Assembly: GCA_020721005.1 (NCBI GenBank)
Contig: DYNP01000016.1
Coordinates: forward strand, 1-64,000
DNA: 64,000 bases
From: Thiomargarita sp.
GTDB taxonomy: Bacteria > Pseudomonadota > Gammaproteobacteria > Beggiatoales > Beggiatoaceae
Direction: 5' to 3'
This document shows positions 7,946-18,495 of this stretch, in pieces. The first letter of the stretch is position 1, and each line of letters starts with the position of its first letter. The notes under the pieces are model-generated. The model was not told the DNA's origin and ran no database searches. It was given only the letters and a program-made list of their open reading frames with translations. The translations under genes and the position numbers were made by a program.

Positions 7946-9676
7946 CTACATCGGTATCACTTCTTCCACAATCAATTGCAAACTTTTAAATCCTCGAAAT
8001 ACGTTAATGTCCAGGCGATACACCAAATACACTTGATTAACTCGCAAGGGCCAATCCGTGTCTAAAGTATTAAACGCCATCGCTTCGATAGGTAAAACAT
8101 GTTGTCCAAAAGGACGCACTGACATTTTAAGGTGCTGCTTTTTAATAACCCGTCGGTCAACCAACTGAAACTCTCCTTCAAATAAAGGTTCTGGAAACTG
8201 TTGTCCCCAAGGCGTGATGGTCTTCAATTGTTCGGCCAGGGCCGCATTAAAATCTTCCGGCTCCAGTCGACCGTCGGTATAGGTAATGCCTTGTAAGTCC
8301 TCTTCACTGAGACACTGACCGACCTGTTGTTCAAAAGTTTGGCGAAATAAATCCAGTTGATCATGAGGCAGGGTCAAACCGGCAGCCATGGCGTGTCCCC
8401 CAAATTTCTGGATCATGTTGGGGAATTGAGTGTTTATATTGGCTAGTATGTCTCGAATATGCACTCCTTCCACGGATCGCGCTGAACCTTTTAATTGGTT
8501 GGAATTGGTGGCAGAAGTGGTGAATATGATGACGGGTCGGTGCAGATGTTCTTTGATCCGAGAAGCCAAAATACCAATCACACCCTCATGCCAATCTTGA
8601 GCGTATAAACAGAGGGTTTTACCCAACTGCCCCTGCCCTTGCAATTCCTCAATCATCTGCAAGGCATCTTGCTGCATTTCGGCTTCCCTGCCCCGTCGTT
8701 CCTGGTTAAAGTCATCCAGTAGTTGCGCATAACGTAATGCGTCCTCTTCTCCCTCGCTAAGCAGGCAATTAATACCATAACTCATATCATCCATGCGCCC
8801 GGCAGCATTTAAACGCGGTCCCAAGGAAAAAGCCAGATCAGCCGCCGTGAGCAGTCCTGCATCTCGTTTTGAAACCGTGATGAGGGCCTTGATCCCATGT
8901 CTACTGTATCCTTGCCGAATACGCCGTAATCCTTGGTCGACCAGAATGCGATTGTTATAATCCAAAGGAACCACATCTGCAACAGTCCCCAAAGCCACTA
9001 GATCTAAAAAATCCCCCATCACCGGTTTGGGAATATGTTTTTGGTCAAACCATTTTTGTTGGTCTAAATGGGCCCGTAATGCGGTCATCACATAAAAAAT
9101 GACGCCTACTCCGCATAAAGCTTTACTGGGAAAGGTATCCTGGGGCTGATTGGGATTGACAATAGCGTCGGCAGGTGGTAATTCTGGGGGAGACAAATGA
9201 TGGTCGGTGATGAGCACCTGCACCCCATGGGACTTGGCCAATTGCACACCTTCCCTGTTGGAAATACCATTGTCCACGGTGATCAACAAGTCGGGATTTT
9301 GGGTTAAGGCCAGTTGCACAATACCCAGAGTTAAACCATAGCCGTGTTTTTCCCGATGAGGAACTAGGTAGCTGACTTGCCAAGCGCCCATTTGTTTGAG
9401 TGCCTTGACTGCCAGAGCACAACTGGTGGCGCCATCGGCATCGTAATCAGCTACTATAAGTATATGTTTCTGCTGGAAAATGGCCTGAGCAAGTAATTCT
9501 ACTGCTTGAGAAATACCGCGCAGACTGCGATAATGATGCAAATATTGAGTTCGATAATCCAATTCTTGCAAAGACTGTAAAGAGCGGGCAGTAAAAATTC
9601 TTTTTAATACAGGATGATAGGTTTCCGGAAAAACCAGTTGATTGAGGGGAGTTCGTAATAGTATAGTTTTGTTCAT
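7946..9676 (-). CDS. recJ: single-stranded-DNA exonuclease RecJ
   Basis: 576 residues, usual length. A 5'-3' exonuclease on single-stranded DNA in recombination and mismatch repair. It shows the DHH-family motifs: VADYDADGATS, LLITVDNGIS, VLITDHHLSP with NPNQP, and the DHHA1 motif GGHAMAAGLTL; GPRLNAAGRMDD is also typical. The frame is open to a TTG at 9703, but the ATG at 9674-9676 starts the conserved sequence better. Last gene of an lpoA-yraN-recJ run. Confidence 0.95.
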   Translation of the reverse strand: MNKTILLRTPLNQLVFPETYHPVLKRIFTARSLQSLQELDYRTQYLHHYRSLRGISQAVELLAQAIFQQKHILIVADYDADGATSCALAVKALKQMGAWQVSYLVPHREKHGYGLTLGIVQLALTQNPDLLITVDNGISNREGVQLAKSHGVQVLITDHHLSPPELPPADAIVNPNQPQDTFPSKALCGVGVIFYVMTALRAHLDQQKWFDQKHIPKPVMGDFLDLVALGTVADVVPLDYNNRILVDQGLRRIRQGYSRHGIKALITVSKRDAGLLTAADLAFSLGPRLNAAGRMDDMSYGINCLLSEGEEDALRYAQLLDDFNQERRGREAEMQQDALQMIEELQGQGQLGKTLCLYAQDWHEGVIGILASRIKEHLHRPVIIFTTSATNSNQLKGSARSVEGVHIRDILANINTQFPNMIQKFGGHAMAAGLTLPHDQLDLFRQTFEQQVGQCLSEEDLQGITYTDGRLEPEDFNAALAEQLKTITPWGQQFPEPLFEGEFQLVDRRVIKKQHLKMSVRPFGQHVLPIEAMAFNTLDTDWPLRVNQVYLVYRLDINVFRGFKSLQLIVEEVIPM

Positions 9677-9742
9677 TGGATCTGTGGAATGAGCTCTCTT
9701 CAAATCAATCCATTTGTATGAAGCAAGTTGAGAATAAATTAA

Positions 9743-10120
9743 TTATTCTACTCGGAAAGCATCGGCTATCCAAAGTAATTGGGGACAGGTTTGAGTGCCG
9801 CTGAGCACGACCACATCAAATCTGCATTCTGACTGTATATATTGAGCATGAGTGCTCAAGTAATGCATAGCAGTTTGAATAATGCGCTGTTGCTTCGGCG
9901 TTTCAATACTGGACAAACCGCCCCCAAAGTAATTGTATTTCCTATAGCGCACTTCTATAAAAACCAGTGTATTCCCTTGTTGCATAATCAAGTCAATCTC
10001 ACCCAGTTGACAACGGTAATTATGGGCAATCGGGTGTAGTCCCTGTTCGCATAAATATCGGTGCGCCACCTGCTCTGCCCATTGACCCAACTGGGTGCCC
10101 GTTGATCGTTTCCTGGGCAT
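9743..10120 (-). CDS. yraN: YraN family (UPF0102) nuclease-fold protein
   Basis: 125 residues. Endonuclease-like fold seen in GEIDLIM...LVFIEVRYRK, with the Glu-x-Asp and Glu-x-Arg/Lys pattern typical of restriction-nuclease-like proteins, and the N-terminal G.WAE..A..YL segment of the family. The cellular role is not established. The ATG at 10118-10120 is used; a TTG two codons upstream is also possible because TAGG lies six bases before it. Located between lpoA and recJ, the usual neighbour being lpoA. Confidence 0.9.
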   Translation of the reverse strand: MPRKRSTGTQLGQWAEQVAHRYLCEQGLHPIAHNYRCQLGEIDLIMQQGNTLVFIEVRYRKYNYFGGGLSSIETPKQQRIIQTAMHYLSTHAQYIQSECRFDVVVLSGTQTCPQLLWIADAFRVE

Positions 10121-10164
10121 TTTCAATTAAGACCTAAACTGAACGGGTGCTCAAAAATTGCCTC

Positions 10165-11973
10165 CTATCTTCCTTGAACCGGGACTGGAATCACAATGGG
10201 TGAAGGCATTTGGATCAACTGCGGTATACCATTTACAAACTGAGCCCATTGCAATTTGTGGCGATGAATTTCTCCCTGTTTATTAAGATACAACTGACCG
10301 GTTTGACCCTCCCATTGCAAACTGTTTTGCTCACCCAGTTGCTGCAATTGAGGCAATAAATTATAGGCATCGATCCCAAACGCATAAACTCGTCTGAGTT
10401 GACGCATTCCCTGAGGAGAACTCGCTTCCAATCCCGCTTGCAACTGTAAAGCTTGGGTGTTGGGAGTCAGTATCCAAGGAATATCCAAAAATAATAATCC
10501 ATCAAGAGCCCGATCATTATTGGGATCAGGAATACCAGCATACACGTGAGAAGTACTATAAACTGGCAAAGTTGCTCCCAAAGATTGGGCCAACAATAAT
10601 CGCAACTGACGAGCTTCCTTTGGAAACGCGACCATAAATACGACATCAGCCTGCACCCCACGGAGCTTGCCGGCCAGTGCCTTAACTTCAGTCTCATAAC
10701 TGAGAGAAGAAACCACTTGTCCTCCTCGTTGTTGCCAAATAGTTTCAAAAGCCTTCAACACCCTGGCGCCCCAACTGTTTTTTGGAACAATGACAAGCGC
10801 CTTACGACGCCCATCTGCAAAAGCCTTTTCCGTTATCGCCTCGACTTCATCTTCCGGAGCCAAACTGAACTGATAAAAATTACCAGTTCTAACCCTATCT
10901 TCCAAAAAATTGAGTCCCAAAGTTGGGATTGGCAAAACAGCCTGTTTTTTAGACAACAAAGCCAACGGCTCTTTCTCCAACGGTCCTACAATAAAATCTG
11001 CCCCCGCTTTCACCGCTTGCTCATATTTACTCAACACATTACTCTCATCTACCCTTTCTGTTTCAACATGGGAACGATCTTGAGTAATCTGTTGAGAAGC
11101 TGCTATAAAACCTTGCCGCACTGCCTCCGCTTGTTCATAAAATTGACTGTCTTTAAGAGGAAATAACAACACAATTTTCTGAGGCAATGCCGTTGGAGAA
11201 ATCCCTTCCTGGAGAAGATTTTTTGCCACTATGGCCTTTGCAGGATGATTGGGATACCGCAACTGCCAATCGTTGATTGCCTGAGTCAAGTATTTAGGTT
11301 GCACATTTTTAGTCAACAATGCTAAAGTTAGCCAACCCGCTGCCCAAAATTCCGGCTGCCTCTGTAACTCTTGCGTCAACTGCTGAGCACTCAAAGAACT
11401 CAGGCCTTGCCAGAGAGCCCGTTGATTAGCCGACAATTCAGCAGGTGACTGTTTGACTTGTTCAAGTTGACGCCATTCCTGCAAAGCAGGCACTATCTGC
11501 CCTTGCGCCAACCTTACTTTAGCCTGCAATTGGCGATACTGAATTTGCAAAAGTTCTGGCAAACTGCTGATTTCAATCCCTTTTAAACGAGTACTGGCCG
11601 GCTCTATGCGCTTTTCTGCCAGATCGATCTCCGTTTGAATAAAAGCCAAGGGAATCTCTAACCCAAAACTTTGAGTCAAATTGAACTGCGCCAACTCCGC
11701 CTTGGCTAACTCCAACGAACCCGCCTTCAGAAAAGCCTGAATAGCCGAAACTTGATACCCTTGTTTGGTCGGAGGCACTTTAGAAGCTGCCAATTGTTGG
11801 TAAGCTTTTGCGGCTTCTAAGTATTTACCTTGCTCTTCCAATTGCTTAGCCGGTGCCGCTGGATCTGGAATGCTTTCCTCAATAAGAGAAGGTTCAGTGG
11901 GCACAGTGCTGCATCCTCCCAATACCCACAACAACAACAATAATGTCCAAAAAGTACGCAATGGTCTTGTCAT
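10165..11973 (-). CDS. lpoA: penicillin-binding protein activator LpoA
   Basis: 602 residues. Outer-membrane lipoprotein that activates PBP1a in peptidoglycan synthesis. The signal peptide ends in lipobox LGGC (Cys21). The N-terminal half (about 35-255) is helical, TPR-like; the C-terminal half (about 265-590) is a periplasmic-binding-protein fold (KIVLLFPLKDSQFYEQAEAVRQGF, DFIVGPLEKE, VYAFGIDAYNLL). Divergent from rsmI across 46 bases, the classical gammaproteobacterial layout, and followed by yraN. Confidence 0.93.
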   Translation of the reverse strand: MTRPLRTFWTLLLLLWVLGGCSTVPTEPSLIEESIPDPAAPAKQLEEQGKYLEAAKAYQQLAASKVPPTKQGYQVSAIQAFLKAGSLELAKAELAQFNLTQSFGLEIPLAFIQTEIDLAEKRIEPASTRLKGIEISSLPELLQIQYRQLQAKVRLAQGQIVPALQEWRQLEQVKQSPAELSANQRALWQGLSSLSAQQLTQELQRQPEFWAAGWLTLALLTKNVQPKYLTQAINDWQLRYPNHPAKAIVAKNLLQEGISPTALPQKIVLLFPLKDSQFYEQAEAVRQGFIAASQQITQDRSHVETERVDESNVLSKYEQAVKAGADFIVGPLEKEPLALLSKKQAVLPIPTLGLNFLEDRVRTGNFYQFSLAPEDEVEAITEKAFADGRRKALVIVPKNSWGARVLKAFETIWQQRGGQVVSSLSYETEVKALAGKLRGVQADVVFMVAFPKEARQLRLLLAQSLGATLPVYSTSHVYAGIPDPNNDRALDGLLFLDIPWILTPNTQALQLQAGLEASSPQGMRQLRRVYAFGIDAYNLLPQLQQLGEQNSLQWEGQTGQLYLNKQGEIHRHKLQWAQFVNGIPQLIQMPSPIVIPVPVQGR

Positions 11974-12019
11974 ATCCGTGATTGTCCTATCAAAATACCC
12001 TTAATAAGGAGAGGGTGAA

Positions 12020-12865
12020 GTGTCATCTACAAAAGGTATACTATATGTGATTGCCACTCCAATTGGCAACCTCCATGATTTCAGTCCACGAGCTTGCCGT
12101 CTATTACAAGAAGTCCACCTCATCGTGGCTGAAGATACACGCCACAGCCGTTATCTGTTAGCCCATTTCAACATCAGCACCCCTTTACAAGCGCTACATC
12201 AACACAATGAACGACACGCTATTGAGCTGTTACTACCTCGCTTATTAAGGGGAGATAATATTGCCCTGATCAGTGATGCAGGAACTCCTCTTATTAGTGA
12301 CCCCGGACGCCTACTGGTGGAAGCTGCGCATTTACAGCACATTACGGTCATTCCCATCCCGGGTCCCTGCGCTTTGATCAGTGCCCTGTCCGTGGCTGGA
12401 TTAAACACCGATCAATTTGTATTTGAAGGATTTTTACCCTCCAAACACCTGGCTCGTCAAAAAAGGTTAGAAGAACTCAAACCAGAAACTCGTACGCTGA
12501 TTTTTTACGAAGCCCCCCATCGACTCCTCGAATGCCTACAAGACATGCTCACTTCATTTGGTGATCAACGCATTCTAGTATTGGCCAAGGAACTCACCAA
12601 AATCTTTGAAACCGTCTATCGAGGACCTATAATCGAAGTCATCAATTGGCTGACTACTCTCCCAGAACGTCAAAAAGGAGAATTTGTTTTAGTCGTCAAA
12701 GGAGCAGAACCTGTAGAAATTGAATCACTCAGTTCCGAAGTGCAACACATCTTCAAAACCCTCCAACAAGAACTCCCCCTGAAACAAGCCGCCCGATTAA
12801 CCAGCCAATTGACTGGAGTTTCCAAAAACAAATTGTACGCACTCGGTTTGGAACAACAACCTTAG
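12020..12865 (+). CDS. rsmI: 16S rRNA 2'-O-ribose C1402 methyltransferase
   Basis: 281 residues. SAM-dependent methyltransferase of the tetrapyrrole-methylase fold acting on C1402 of 16S rRNA. Motifs: ATPIGNLHDFSPRA, VAEDTRHS, ALHQHNE, LISDAGTPLISDPG, PIPGPCALISALSVAGL and FYEAPHRL. The start is GTG (12020-12022), decided by AAGGAG at 12007-12012 eight bases upstream. Confidence 0.97.
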   Translation: MSSTKGILYVIATPIGNLHDFSPRACRLLQEVHLIVAEDTRHSRYLLAHFNISTPLQALHQHNERHAIELLLPRLLRGDNIALISDAGTPLISDPGRLLVEAAHLQHITVIPIPGPCALISALSVAGLNTDQFVFEGFLPSKHLARQKRLEELKPETRTLIFYEAPHRLLECLQDMLTSFGDQRILVLAKELTKIFETVYRGPIIEVINWLTTLPERQKGEFVLVVKGAEPVEIESLSSEVQHIFKTLQQELPLKQAARLTSQLTGVSKNKLYALGLEQQP

Positions 12866-12919
12866 ATCATTATCAACCAAACCGGCCCTCTGAATCAACC
12901 ACAAATTCACAAAATAGCC

Positions 12920-14002
12920 ATGACTACTGACAACTCCCTCACCCTCATCAGAACCCGTATTGACGAACTTGACCAACACATCCAAGAATTGATCACCCAA
13001 CGTGCCCAGTTAGCCAAGGAAGTTGCCAAAGCCAAGTACGCGGAAGAAAGCCAACCTCACTTCTATCGTCCCGAACGAGAAATGGAAGTTCTCCACAAAG
13101 TCATCTCTCGCAATCAAGGACCTTTATCCAATCAAACCCTCATTCGGATCTATCGTGAAATCATGTCCGAATGTCTAGCCCTCCAAAAACCCCTGACCAT
13201 TGCCTTTTTGGGACCCGAAGGCACCTATTCCCAAGCCGCTGTGCAAACACACTTTGGCCACTCCATACAACCTCTACCTTTACCCACCATAGAAGAAGTA
13301 TTTCGAGAAGTCGAAGCCAACAATGCTGATTACGGTGTAGTCCCAGTAGAGAATTCCACCGAAGGAGGTGTCAATCAAACCCTAGACTGTTTTATCTACA
13401 CCCCCTTAAAAATCTGCAGTGAAATTGACTTGCCCATCCATCATCATCTCCTTTCACGATCAGAAAATCTGAACCAACTGACCCACATCTATGCCCACCA
13501 ACAATCCCTAGCCCAATGCCGACTTTGGCTCGACACTCATCTTCCCAACATCCAAAAAATTCCCGTCAACAGCAATGCCCAAGCCGCCCAACGCGCAGCT
13601 CAAGAACCTTCATCTGCCGCCATTGCCGGTCAAATAGCCGCTGACCTCTATCAATTGTCTCTACTGGCTAAACGCATTGAAGACCGCGCCAACAACACCA
13701 CCCGTTTTGCAGTCATGGGCAAACAAGACGTTCTCCCCACTGGGAAAGACAAAACATCTTTACTACTCTCCAGTCCCAATCGATCCGGTGCCCTGTACCA
13801 ACTCCTAGCCCCCTTTGCCAACCATCATATCAGTATGACTCGTATCGAATCCAGACCCGCTAAACAAGGTATCTGGGAATATATCTTTTTTGTCGACATA
13901 GAAGGGCATTTGGAAGATCCCGCTGTGGCCAATTCCCTAAAAGAACTTGAAACCCACACCTCCCTGATCAAACACTTGGGCTCATACCCGCGGTCTCTGT
14001 GA
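12920..14002 (+). CDS. pheA: bifunctional chorismate mutase/prephenate dehydratase
   Basis: 360 residues; makes phenylpyruvate from chorismate for phenylalanine synthesis. An N-terminal chorismate mutase domain (about 1-90) has RTRIDELDQHIQELI, RAQLAKEVAKAK and YRPEREMEVL. The prephenate dehydratase domain (about 93-280) has FLGPEGTYSQAA, PVENSTEGGV and the catalytic NNTTRF. The C-terminal ACT domain (about 285-360) has SGALYQLL and the ESRP motif that binds phenylalanine for feedback inhibition. No attenuator was recognised. Confidence 0.96.
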   Translation: MTTDNSLTLIRTRIDELDQHIQELITQRAQLAKEVAKAKYAEESQPHFYRPEREMEVLHKVISRNQGPLSNQTLIRIYREIMSECLALQKPLTIAFLGPEGTYSQAAVQTHFGHSIQPLPLPTIEEVFREVEANNADYGVVPVENSTEGGVNQTLDCFIYTPLKICSEIDLPIHHHLLSRSENLNQLTHIYAHQQSLAQCRLWLDTHLPNIQKIPVNSNAQAAQRAAQEPSSAAIAGQIAADLYQLSLLAKRIEDRANNTTRFAVMGKQDVLPTGKDKTSLLLSSPNRSGALYQLLAPFANHHISMTRIESRPAKQGIWEYIFFVDIEGHLEDPAVANSLKELETHTSLIKHLGSYPRSL

Positions 14003-14072
14003 TAATTTCCAACTCTTCTATTGTCTGCGTAACTCTAAAATTTTGTCAAAATCACTCGCAAGTCAGTACTCA

Positions 14073-14090
14073 TTGTCATGCCACTGTAAT
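14073..14090 (+). promoter_or_regulatory. Pho-box-like site upstream of phoX
   Basis: TTGTCAT-GCCA-CTGTAAT has the 7-4-7 architecture of a PhoB box (CTGTCAT N4 CTGTCAT), with two mismatches. A possible -10, TAAACT at 14101-14106, lies ten bases after the second half-site, as expected for PhoB-activated promoters. The gene served encodes a phosphatase. Confidence 0.6.
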
Positions 14091-14138
14091 ACTGACTTCC
14101 TAAACTGCCTGATGACTCAATCGGAATTTAGGAATCAA

Positions 14139-16283
14139 ATGACCATGAAACATGACAATAAGAAGTATATCGCTATGCTTGGCAACAATGACGAACATCT
14201 TGTGCATAATCCTGCGAATAATCAGCATTTTGATGCCATTTTGCAGGCAACTGTGCATCGGCGTCTCGTACTTAAAGGTGGACTTGGTGCCATGGTAGCC
14301 ACTCTATTTGCGCCCTTAACACTGACTGGCTGCAATGATGATGATGACTCTATCACCCATACTGCCAAACCCAATGAAACAACGGCAGGCAACAACGATA
14401 TGGGGCTACTGGGTTTTAAAGCAGTTCCCATCAGCACCGCTGACACGGCTGTAGTACCCGAGGGATATGCGACACAGGTGATTGCTGAATGGGGACGCTC
14501 AATTAGCACTCCTGATTTACGCTACGACCTGCCATTCAACAATGCGGAACAACAACTGGATGCAATCGGTTCTCATCATGATGGCATGCACTTTTTTCCC
14601 ATCGAAGGCAATTCACCTGACCATGGTAGCTCTAAAGAGGGACTATTGGTCATCAATCATGAATATATAGAACCTCGCTATATGCACCATTCTGCAGTTG
14701 GACAAGCCCTATCACGAGATGATTTCCCCATTTATCAACAGGATGCACAAAATTTGCGTCGCAGCGAAGATGTGTTAACTGAACTGTATGGACATGGTGT
14801 ATCCGTGATTAAAATCCAACAACAAGCCGATGGTCAATGGCAAGTCAGTGCTGATAAATTAAATCGACGTATTACTGGATTAACAGTTATGGAAATCTCC
14901 GGTCCAGTGCGTGGCAGTGATTGGGTTAAAACCAAATACAGCCCAGATGGGACTAAAACTCGTGGTACCTTGAATAACTGTTCCCATGGAGTAACCCCAT
15001 GGAATACTTATTTGACCTGCGAGGAAAACTGGGCAGGCTATTTTCGCAACCGAGCCCAGAAAACCGATGACCAGCCCCGCGAACACCAACGTTATGGAGT
15101 AACTTATGACGTCAGTCGCTATGGTTGGGAATTGGCCGACACACCCGGCGAACAAGAGGCTTATGCGCGTTTCAATGCAGCCCCCACAGGTCCTGACGCC
15201 ACCTCTGACTATCGCAATGAGCCAAACTGTTTTGGTTGGGTCGTAGAATTTGACCCATTCGACCCCAACAGTGTGCCTGTAAAACACTCTCAATTGGGCA
15301 GATTTGCACATGAGGGCGTAATTTTTCACCCAGCAATTGAAGGACAACCTCTGGTTTGCTATTCCGGAGATGACGCAATGAACGAATACATTTATAAATT
15401 CATCTCCGCCGAACCCTATTATAAAGCCACCGCCAGTGGACATTTACTGGACCAAGGTACGCTGTATGTGGCAAAATTCAACGCAGATGGCAGTGGAGAA
15501 TGGCTGCCATTGGTATGGGGACAAGGTCCCTTGCAACCTACTCTTGACACAAATGAGACTGCTGACTGTCCCTGTTTTAAAGACCAAGCTGACGTGTTAG
15601 TGAATACCAGACTGGCCGCTGATCGTGTTGGCGCCACCAAAATGGACCGTCCAGAATGGGGCGCAATTGATCCCAAAACTGGCAGAGTGTACTTTACACT
15701 GACCAACAATGCCAGTCGTGGCAGTGATAACAGTCCCATTGACACTGCCAATCCACGCCCTAACAATCGTTGGGGACACATTATTCGCTGGACTGAGGCC
15801 AGTAATGACCCCAAAGCAACCCAATTCAACTGGGATATTTTCATCTTAGCTGGACCTCAAGATGACTCTGATTTTGCAAACAAATCTCTGGATGAGCAAC
15901 AAATATTTAACAGTCCTGATGGCCTCTGGTTTGATCCTGAGGGCAGACTCTGGATCCAAACTGACACCAGCGAAAGCCTCATGAATCGCGGTGACTATGC
16001 ACAATTTGGCAATAACCAAATGCTGGCTTGTGATACCCAGCATCAGATTTTGCGACGTTTTTTCACCGGACCAATAGGACAAGAAATTACCGGTGTAACA
16101 GCCACCCCTGATCAAAAAAACATGTTTATCAATGTGCAACATCCGGGGGCAACCCTCAGCACTGATGACTTTGCAAGTGGCAATTTGGCTGGCAAGGGCA
16201 ATTGGCCTTTGGGAGGAAATAACTATGCTCGCTCTGCCACGGTAGTTATCACCAAAAACGACGGTGGCGTTATAGGCTCGTAA
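14139..16283 (+). CDS. phoX: PhoX family alkaline phosphatase (DUF839)
   Basis: 714 residues from this start. Exported calcium- and iron-dependent phosphomonoesterase that frees phosphate from organic esters. A twin-arginine signal (HRRLVLKGG then a hydrophobic stretch to TGC) directs folded export. PhoX landmarks: VINHEYIEPRYM, NNCSHGVTPWNTYLTCEENWAGYF with the conserved Cys, FGWVVEFDPFDP, GRFAHEG, YSGDDAMNEYIYKF, RPEWGAIDPKTGRVYFTLTNN and EITGVTATPDQKNMFINVQHPG. The frame is open back to a TTG at 14043, but ATG 14139 has AGGA five bases upstream and lies after the Pho-box-like site. The TGC within the signal might alternatively be a lipobox. Confidence 0.93.
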   Translation: MTMKHDNKKYIAMLGNNDEHLVHNPANNQHFDAILQATVHRRLVLKGGLGAMVATLFAPLTLTGCNDDDDSITHTAKPNETTAGNNDMGLLGFKAVPISTADTAVVPEGYATQVIAEWGRSISTPDLRYDLPFNNAEQQLDAIGSHHDGMHFFPIEGNSPDHGSSKEGLLVINHEYIEPRYMHHSAVGQALSRDDFPIYQQDAQNLRRSEDVLTELYGHGVSVIKIQQQADGQWQVSADKLNRRITGLTVMEISGPVRGSDWVKTKYSPDGTKTRGTLNNCSHGVTPWNTYLTCEENWAGYFRNRAQKTDDQPREHQRYGVTYDVSRYGWELADTPGEQEAYARFNAAPTGPDATSDYRNEPNCFGWVVEFDPFDPNSVPVKHSQLGRFAHEGVIFHPAIEGQPLVCYSGDDAMNEYIYKFISAEPYYKATASGHLLDQGTLYVAKFNADGSGEWLPLVWGQGPLQPTLDTNETADCPCFKDQADVLVNTRLAADRVGATKMDRPEWGAIDPKTGRVYFTLTNNASRGSDNSPIDTANPRPNNRWGHIIRWTEASNDPKATQFNWDIFILAGPQDDSDFANKSLDEQQIFNSPDGLWFDPEGRLWIQTDTSESLMNRGDYAQFGNNQMLACDTQHQILRRFFTGPIGQEITGVTATPDQKNMFINVQHPGATLSTDDFASGNLAGKGNWPLGGNNYARSATVVITKNDGGVIGS

Positions 16284-16339
16284 TAAGCCTCATCTTGCCT
16301 AACGACATCCATTCTGTTGACAAATATCAAGTTATAAAC

Positions 16340-16365
16340 CTGCCAGGTCTTTTAAGACCGGGCAG
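16340..16365. terminator. hairpin between convergent phoX and kinase genes
   Basis: Arms CTGCCAGGTCTT (16340-16351) and AAGACCGGGCAG (16354-16365) pair at 11 of 12 positions around a two-base loop. No T-run follows. Convergent position suggests a bidirectional terminator. Confidence 0.55.
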
Positions 16366-16408
16366 AATTCTCCATACCCCACCCCTCATCAACAATAAAT
16401 TCACCTGC

Positions 16409-18439
16409 TTAAGAAGCCATCAGTCCCATCCCAAGACGCTTTAAACAAACCTCCACTATTTCCCCAATCTGCTCCAATTCCATCCGTTTTGCCAATTGAA
16501 AAACCTTCTGAGCAAAAGGTGCAATATTATTGTCTTTCTGCTCCAATTCCACCATAAACTCCATAATCCCATACATATCTCCCATCTTCACCAACTCTTC
16601 CAAAAAACGCAACTGATAACCTGTGGGAATTTTATCCCAGTCTCCAACCACTTCTTCCCCATCAGGAGAAATTCCCTCTGCTTGATACACCCAACTCAAT
16701 CCCAATTGAGACTGTAAACAATTCAACAAAATACCACTGTTAATTGGCTTGCTGATAAACGCATCACAACCCATTTCCAAACTGCGTTTTTGCTCAAAAT
16801 CAAACACACTGGCTGAAACTGCCACAATTTTCACCTGCCTCATTTCTGGCAATTGCCGCAAACAACGCGTAGTCTCCAACCCATCCAGCCCTGGCATCAC
16901 CAAATCCATCAAAATGATATCCGGACGCCACTCAATCGCCTTTTGAACAGCCGAATACCCATCCACTGCCTCAGCCAACTCAAATCCTAATGGTCCCAAT
17001 AAATGTTTCAATAATGAACGATTGTCCACCCGATCATCCACCAATAAAATCCGATAATTGGATCGATGGGCAGGTCGAACAAAACCCATAATCCTTTTCA
17101 CATTTTGCCTAACTTCTTCTAACTTAACTAAATTTGAAGTGTCAGTCAACACCAAACTAAATTCAAACAATGTGCCTTGATCTGGGACACTGTAAACCTG
17201 CAAAATTCCCCCCATCAATTCAATCAAGCGTTTTGAAATGGACAACCCCAATCCAGTGCCTCCAGAATGATACACTTTATAACTCACTTGTTGGAAAGGC
17301 AAAAAAATTTTGGCCAAATCTGCTTTTGCAATTCCAATCCCTGTATCTTCCACTTGAAAAGTTACCCGGTAATTTGGAATTTGTTCCACGGAAAACTCTT
17401 TTTTCAAGGGAACATTAAAAGTAGCTGGATCGTTGACTTCACAACTGCCCACACTCAACACCACTTGACCCTTGGAAGTGAATTTAATCGCATTACTTAA
17501 TAAATTGATGAAAATTTGTCGCAGTCTATTCTCATCTCCATAAACTATTTTAGGTAAAATACTTAACCTATTATAAATAAATACCAATTTTTTTTGTTCT
17601 GCGGTAATTTTCAACAATTCAAATACTGCAAATAAAAGTTGTTCTAAATCAAAATGACTGGGATGAAATTCAATGCGTTCCGCCTCGATTTTAGATAAAT
17701 CCAAAATATCATTAATTAAATTCAACAAATAATCTCCATTACGATACACAATTTCAATCGCTTCTTGATGAACTGTTGACAAATTCTGATCTTGTCTTAA
17801 AATTTGGGTAAATCCTAAAATACTGTTCAAAGGCGTTCGTAACTCATGACTCATGTTAGCCAAGAAAGTTGATTTGGCTCGACTGGCCATTTCTGCCGTC
17901 TCCTTAGCTTGCTGTAAAGCCAAAGTTGTTCTCTTATGAGCTTCTAACTCTTCTCGCAAAATAGTTTCTACTTTTTGCCGCTCAATGATTTGCAATCGCA
18001 ACTCATTACGTTCCTGATACAAAGCCTGCTCTAACAAAGCTGACTCAGTAACATCCACAATGGTCAGCAATAAAACAGCTTCAGCATAGTTGCAACGTTC
18101 AACTTGTAAATTGAAATAATGATCAGTTTGATCCTTGTAATGATGAATTTTATTAATAATTAAAGGTTGGCTTTGTTCAGGGGTAGTCAAAGTTTGCAAT
18201 AGGTCTTCATACCCAATCAAGACTGGGAAAATTTCCGTGATCAGTTGACCGGCCAACTCCATATTAACTTCTTCATTTAACCATTCCCTTAGACCAGCAC
18301 TGTGTCCTAAGATGGTTAAATTTCTACCAATCAAAGCATAACCTGCTTCCTGTGAATGTAACATGGTAAATTGGGGTTGGAAAAATTGAGTTAAAAAAGC
18401 AAATTTATTCAAGGCAAATTCAGTGAAATTAAAAGTCAT
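16409..18439 (-). CDS. hybrid sensor histidine kinase with receiver domain
   Basis: 676 residues, cytoplasmic (no membrane segment). Order: a PAS-like sensor (about 25-135), a coiled coil (about 135-190), HisKA with phospho-acceptor His in [14 protein letters not shown] (about 198), HATPase with [15 protein letters not shown] and [10 protein letters not shown], a receiver with DD and [11 protein letters not shown] (phospho-acceptor Asp about 511), and a 100-residue tail without a clear Hpt His. Signal and output partner are unknown. A TTG at 18454 could add five residues. Divergent from an acetyltransferase gene. Confidence 0.92.
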   Translation of the reverse strand: MTFNFTEFALNKFAFLTQFFQPQFTMLHSQEAGYALIGRNLTILGHSAGLREWLNEEVNMELAGQLITEIFPVLIGYEDLLQTLTTPEQSQPLIINKIHHYKDQTDHYFNLQVERCNYAEAVLLLTIVDVTESALLEQALYQERNELRLQIIERQKVETILREELEAHKRTTLALQQAKETAEMASRAKSTFLANMSHELRTPLNSILGFTQILRQDQNLSTVHQEAIEIVYRNGDYLLNLINDILDLSKIEAERIEFHPSHFDLEQLLFAVFELLKITAEQKKLVFIYNRLSILPKIVYGDENRLRQIFINLLSNAIKFTSKGQVVLSVGSCEVNDPATFNVPLKKEFSVEQIPNYRVTFQVEDTGIGIAKADLAKIFLPFQQVSYKVYHSGGTGLGLSISKRLIELMGGILQVYSVPDQGTLFEFSLVLTDTSNLVKLEEVRQNVKRIMGFVRPAHRSNYRILLVDDRVDNRSLLKHLLGPLGFELAEAVDGYSAVQKAIEWRPDIILMDLVMPGLDGLETTRCLRQLPEMRQVKIVAVSASVFDFEQKRSLEMGCDAFISKPINSGILLNCLQSQLGLSWVYQAEGISPDGEEVVGDWDKIPTGYQLRFLEELVKMGDMYGIMEFMVELEQKDNNIAPFAQKVFQLAKRMELEQIGEIVEVCLKRLGMGLMAS

Positions 18440-18495
18440 TATAGTGGAATTCAATAATTAAATCCAAATACCCTTAAAAAATTACTTATTGGCGC

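Noticed and set aside
14880-15443. Long antisense open frame (187 codons) inside phoX
   Set aside because: It lies wholly within the well-supported PhoX coding sequence and has no start signal or recognisable domain.
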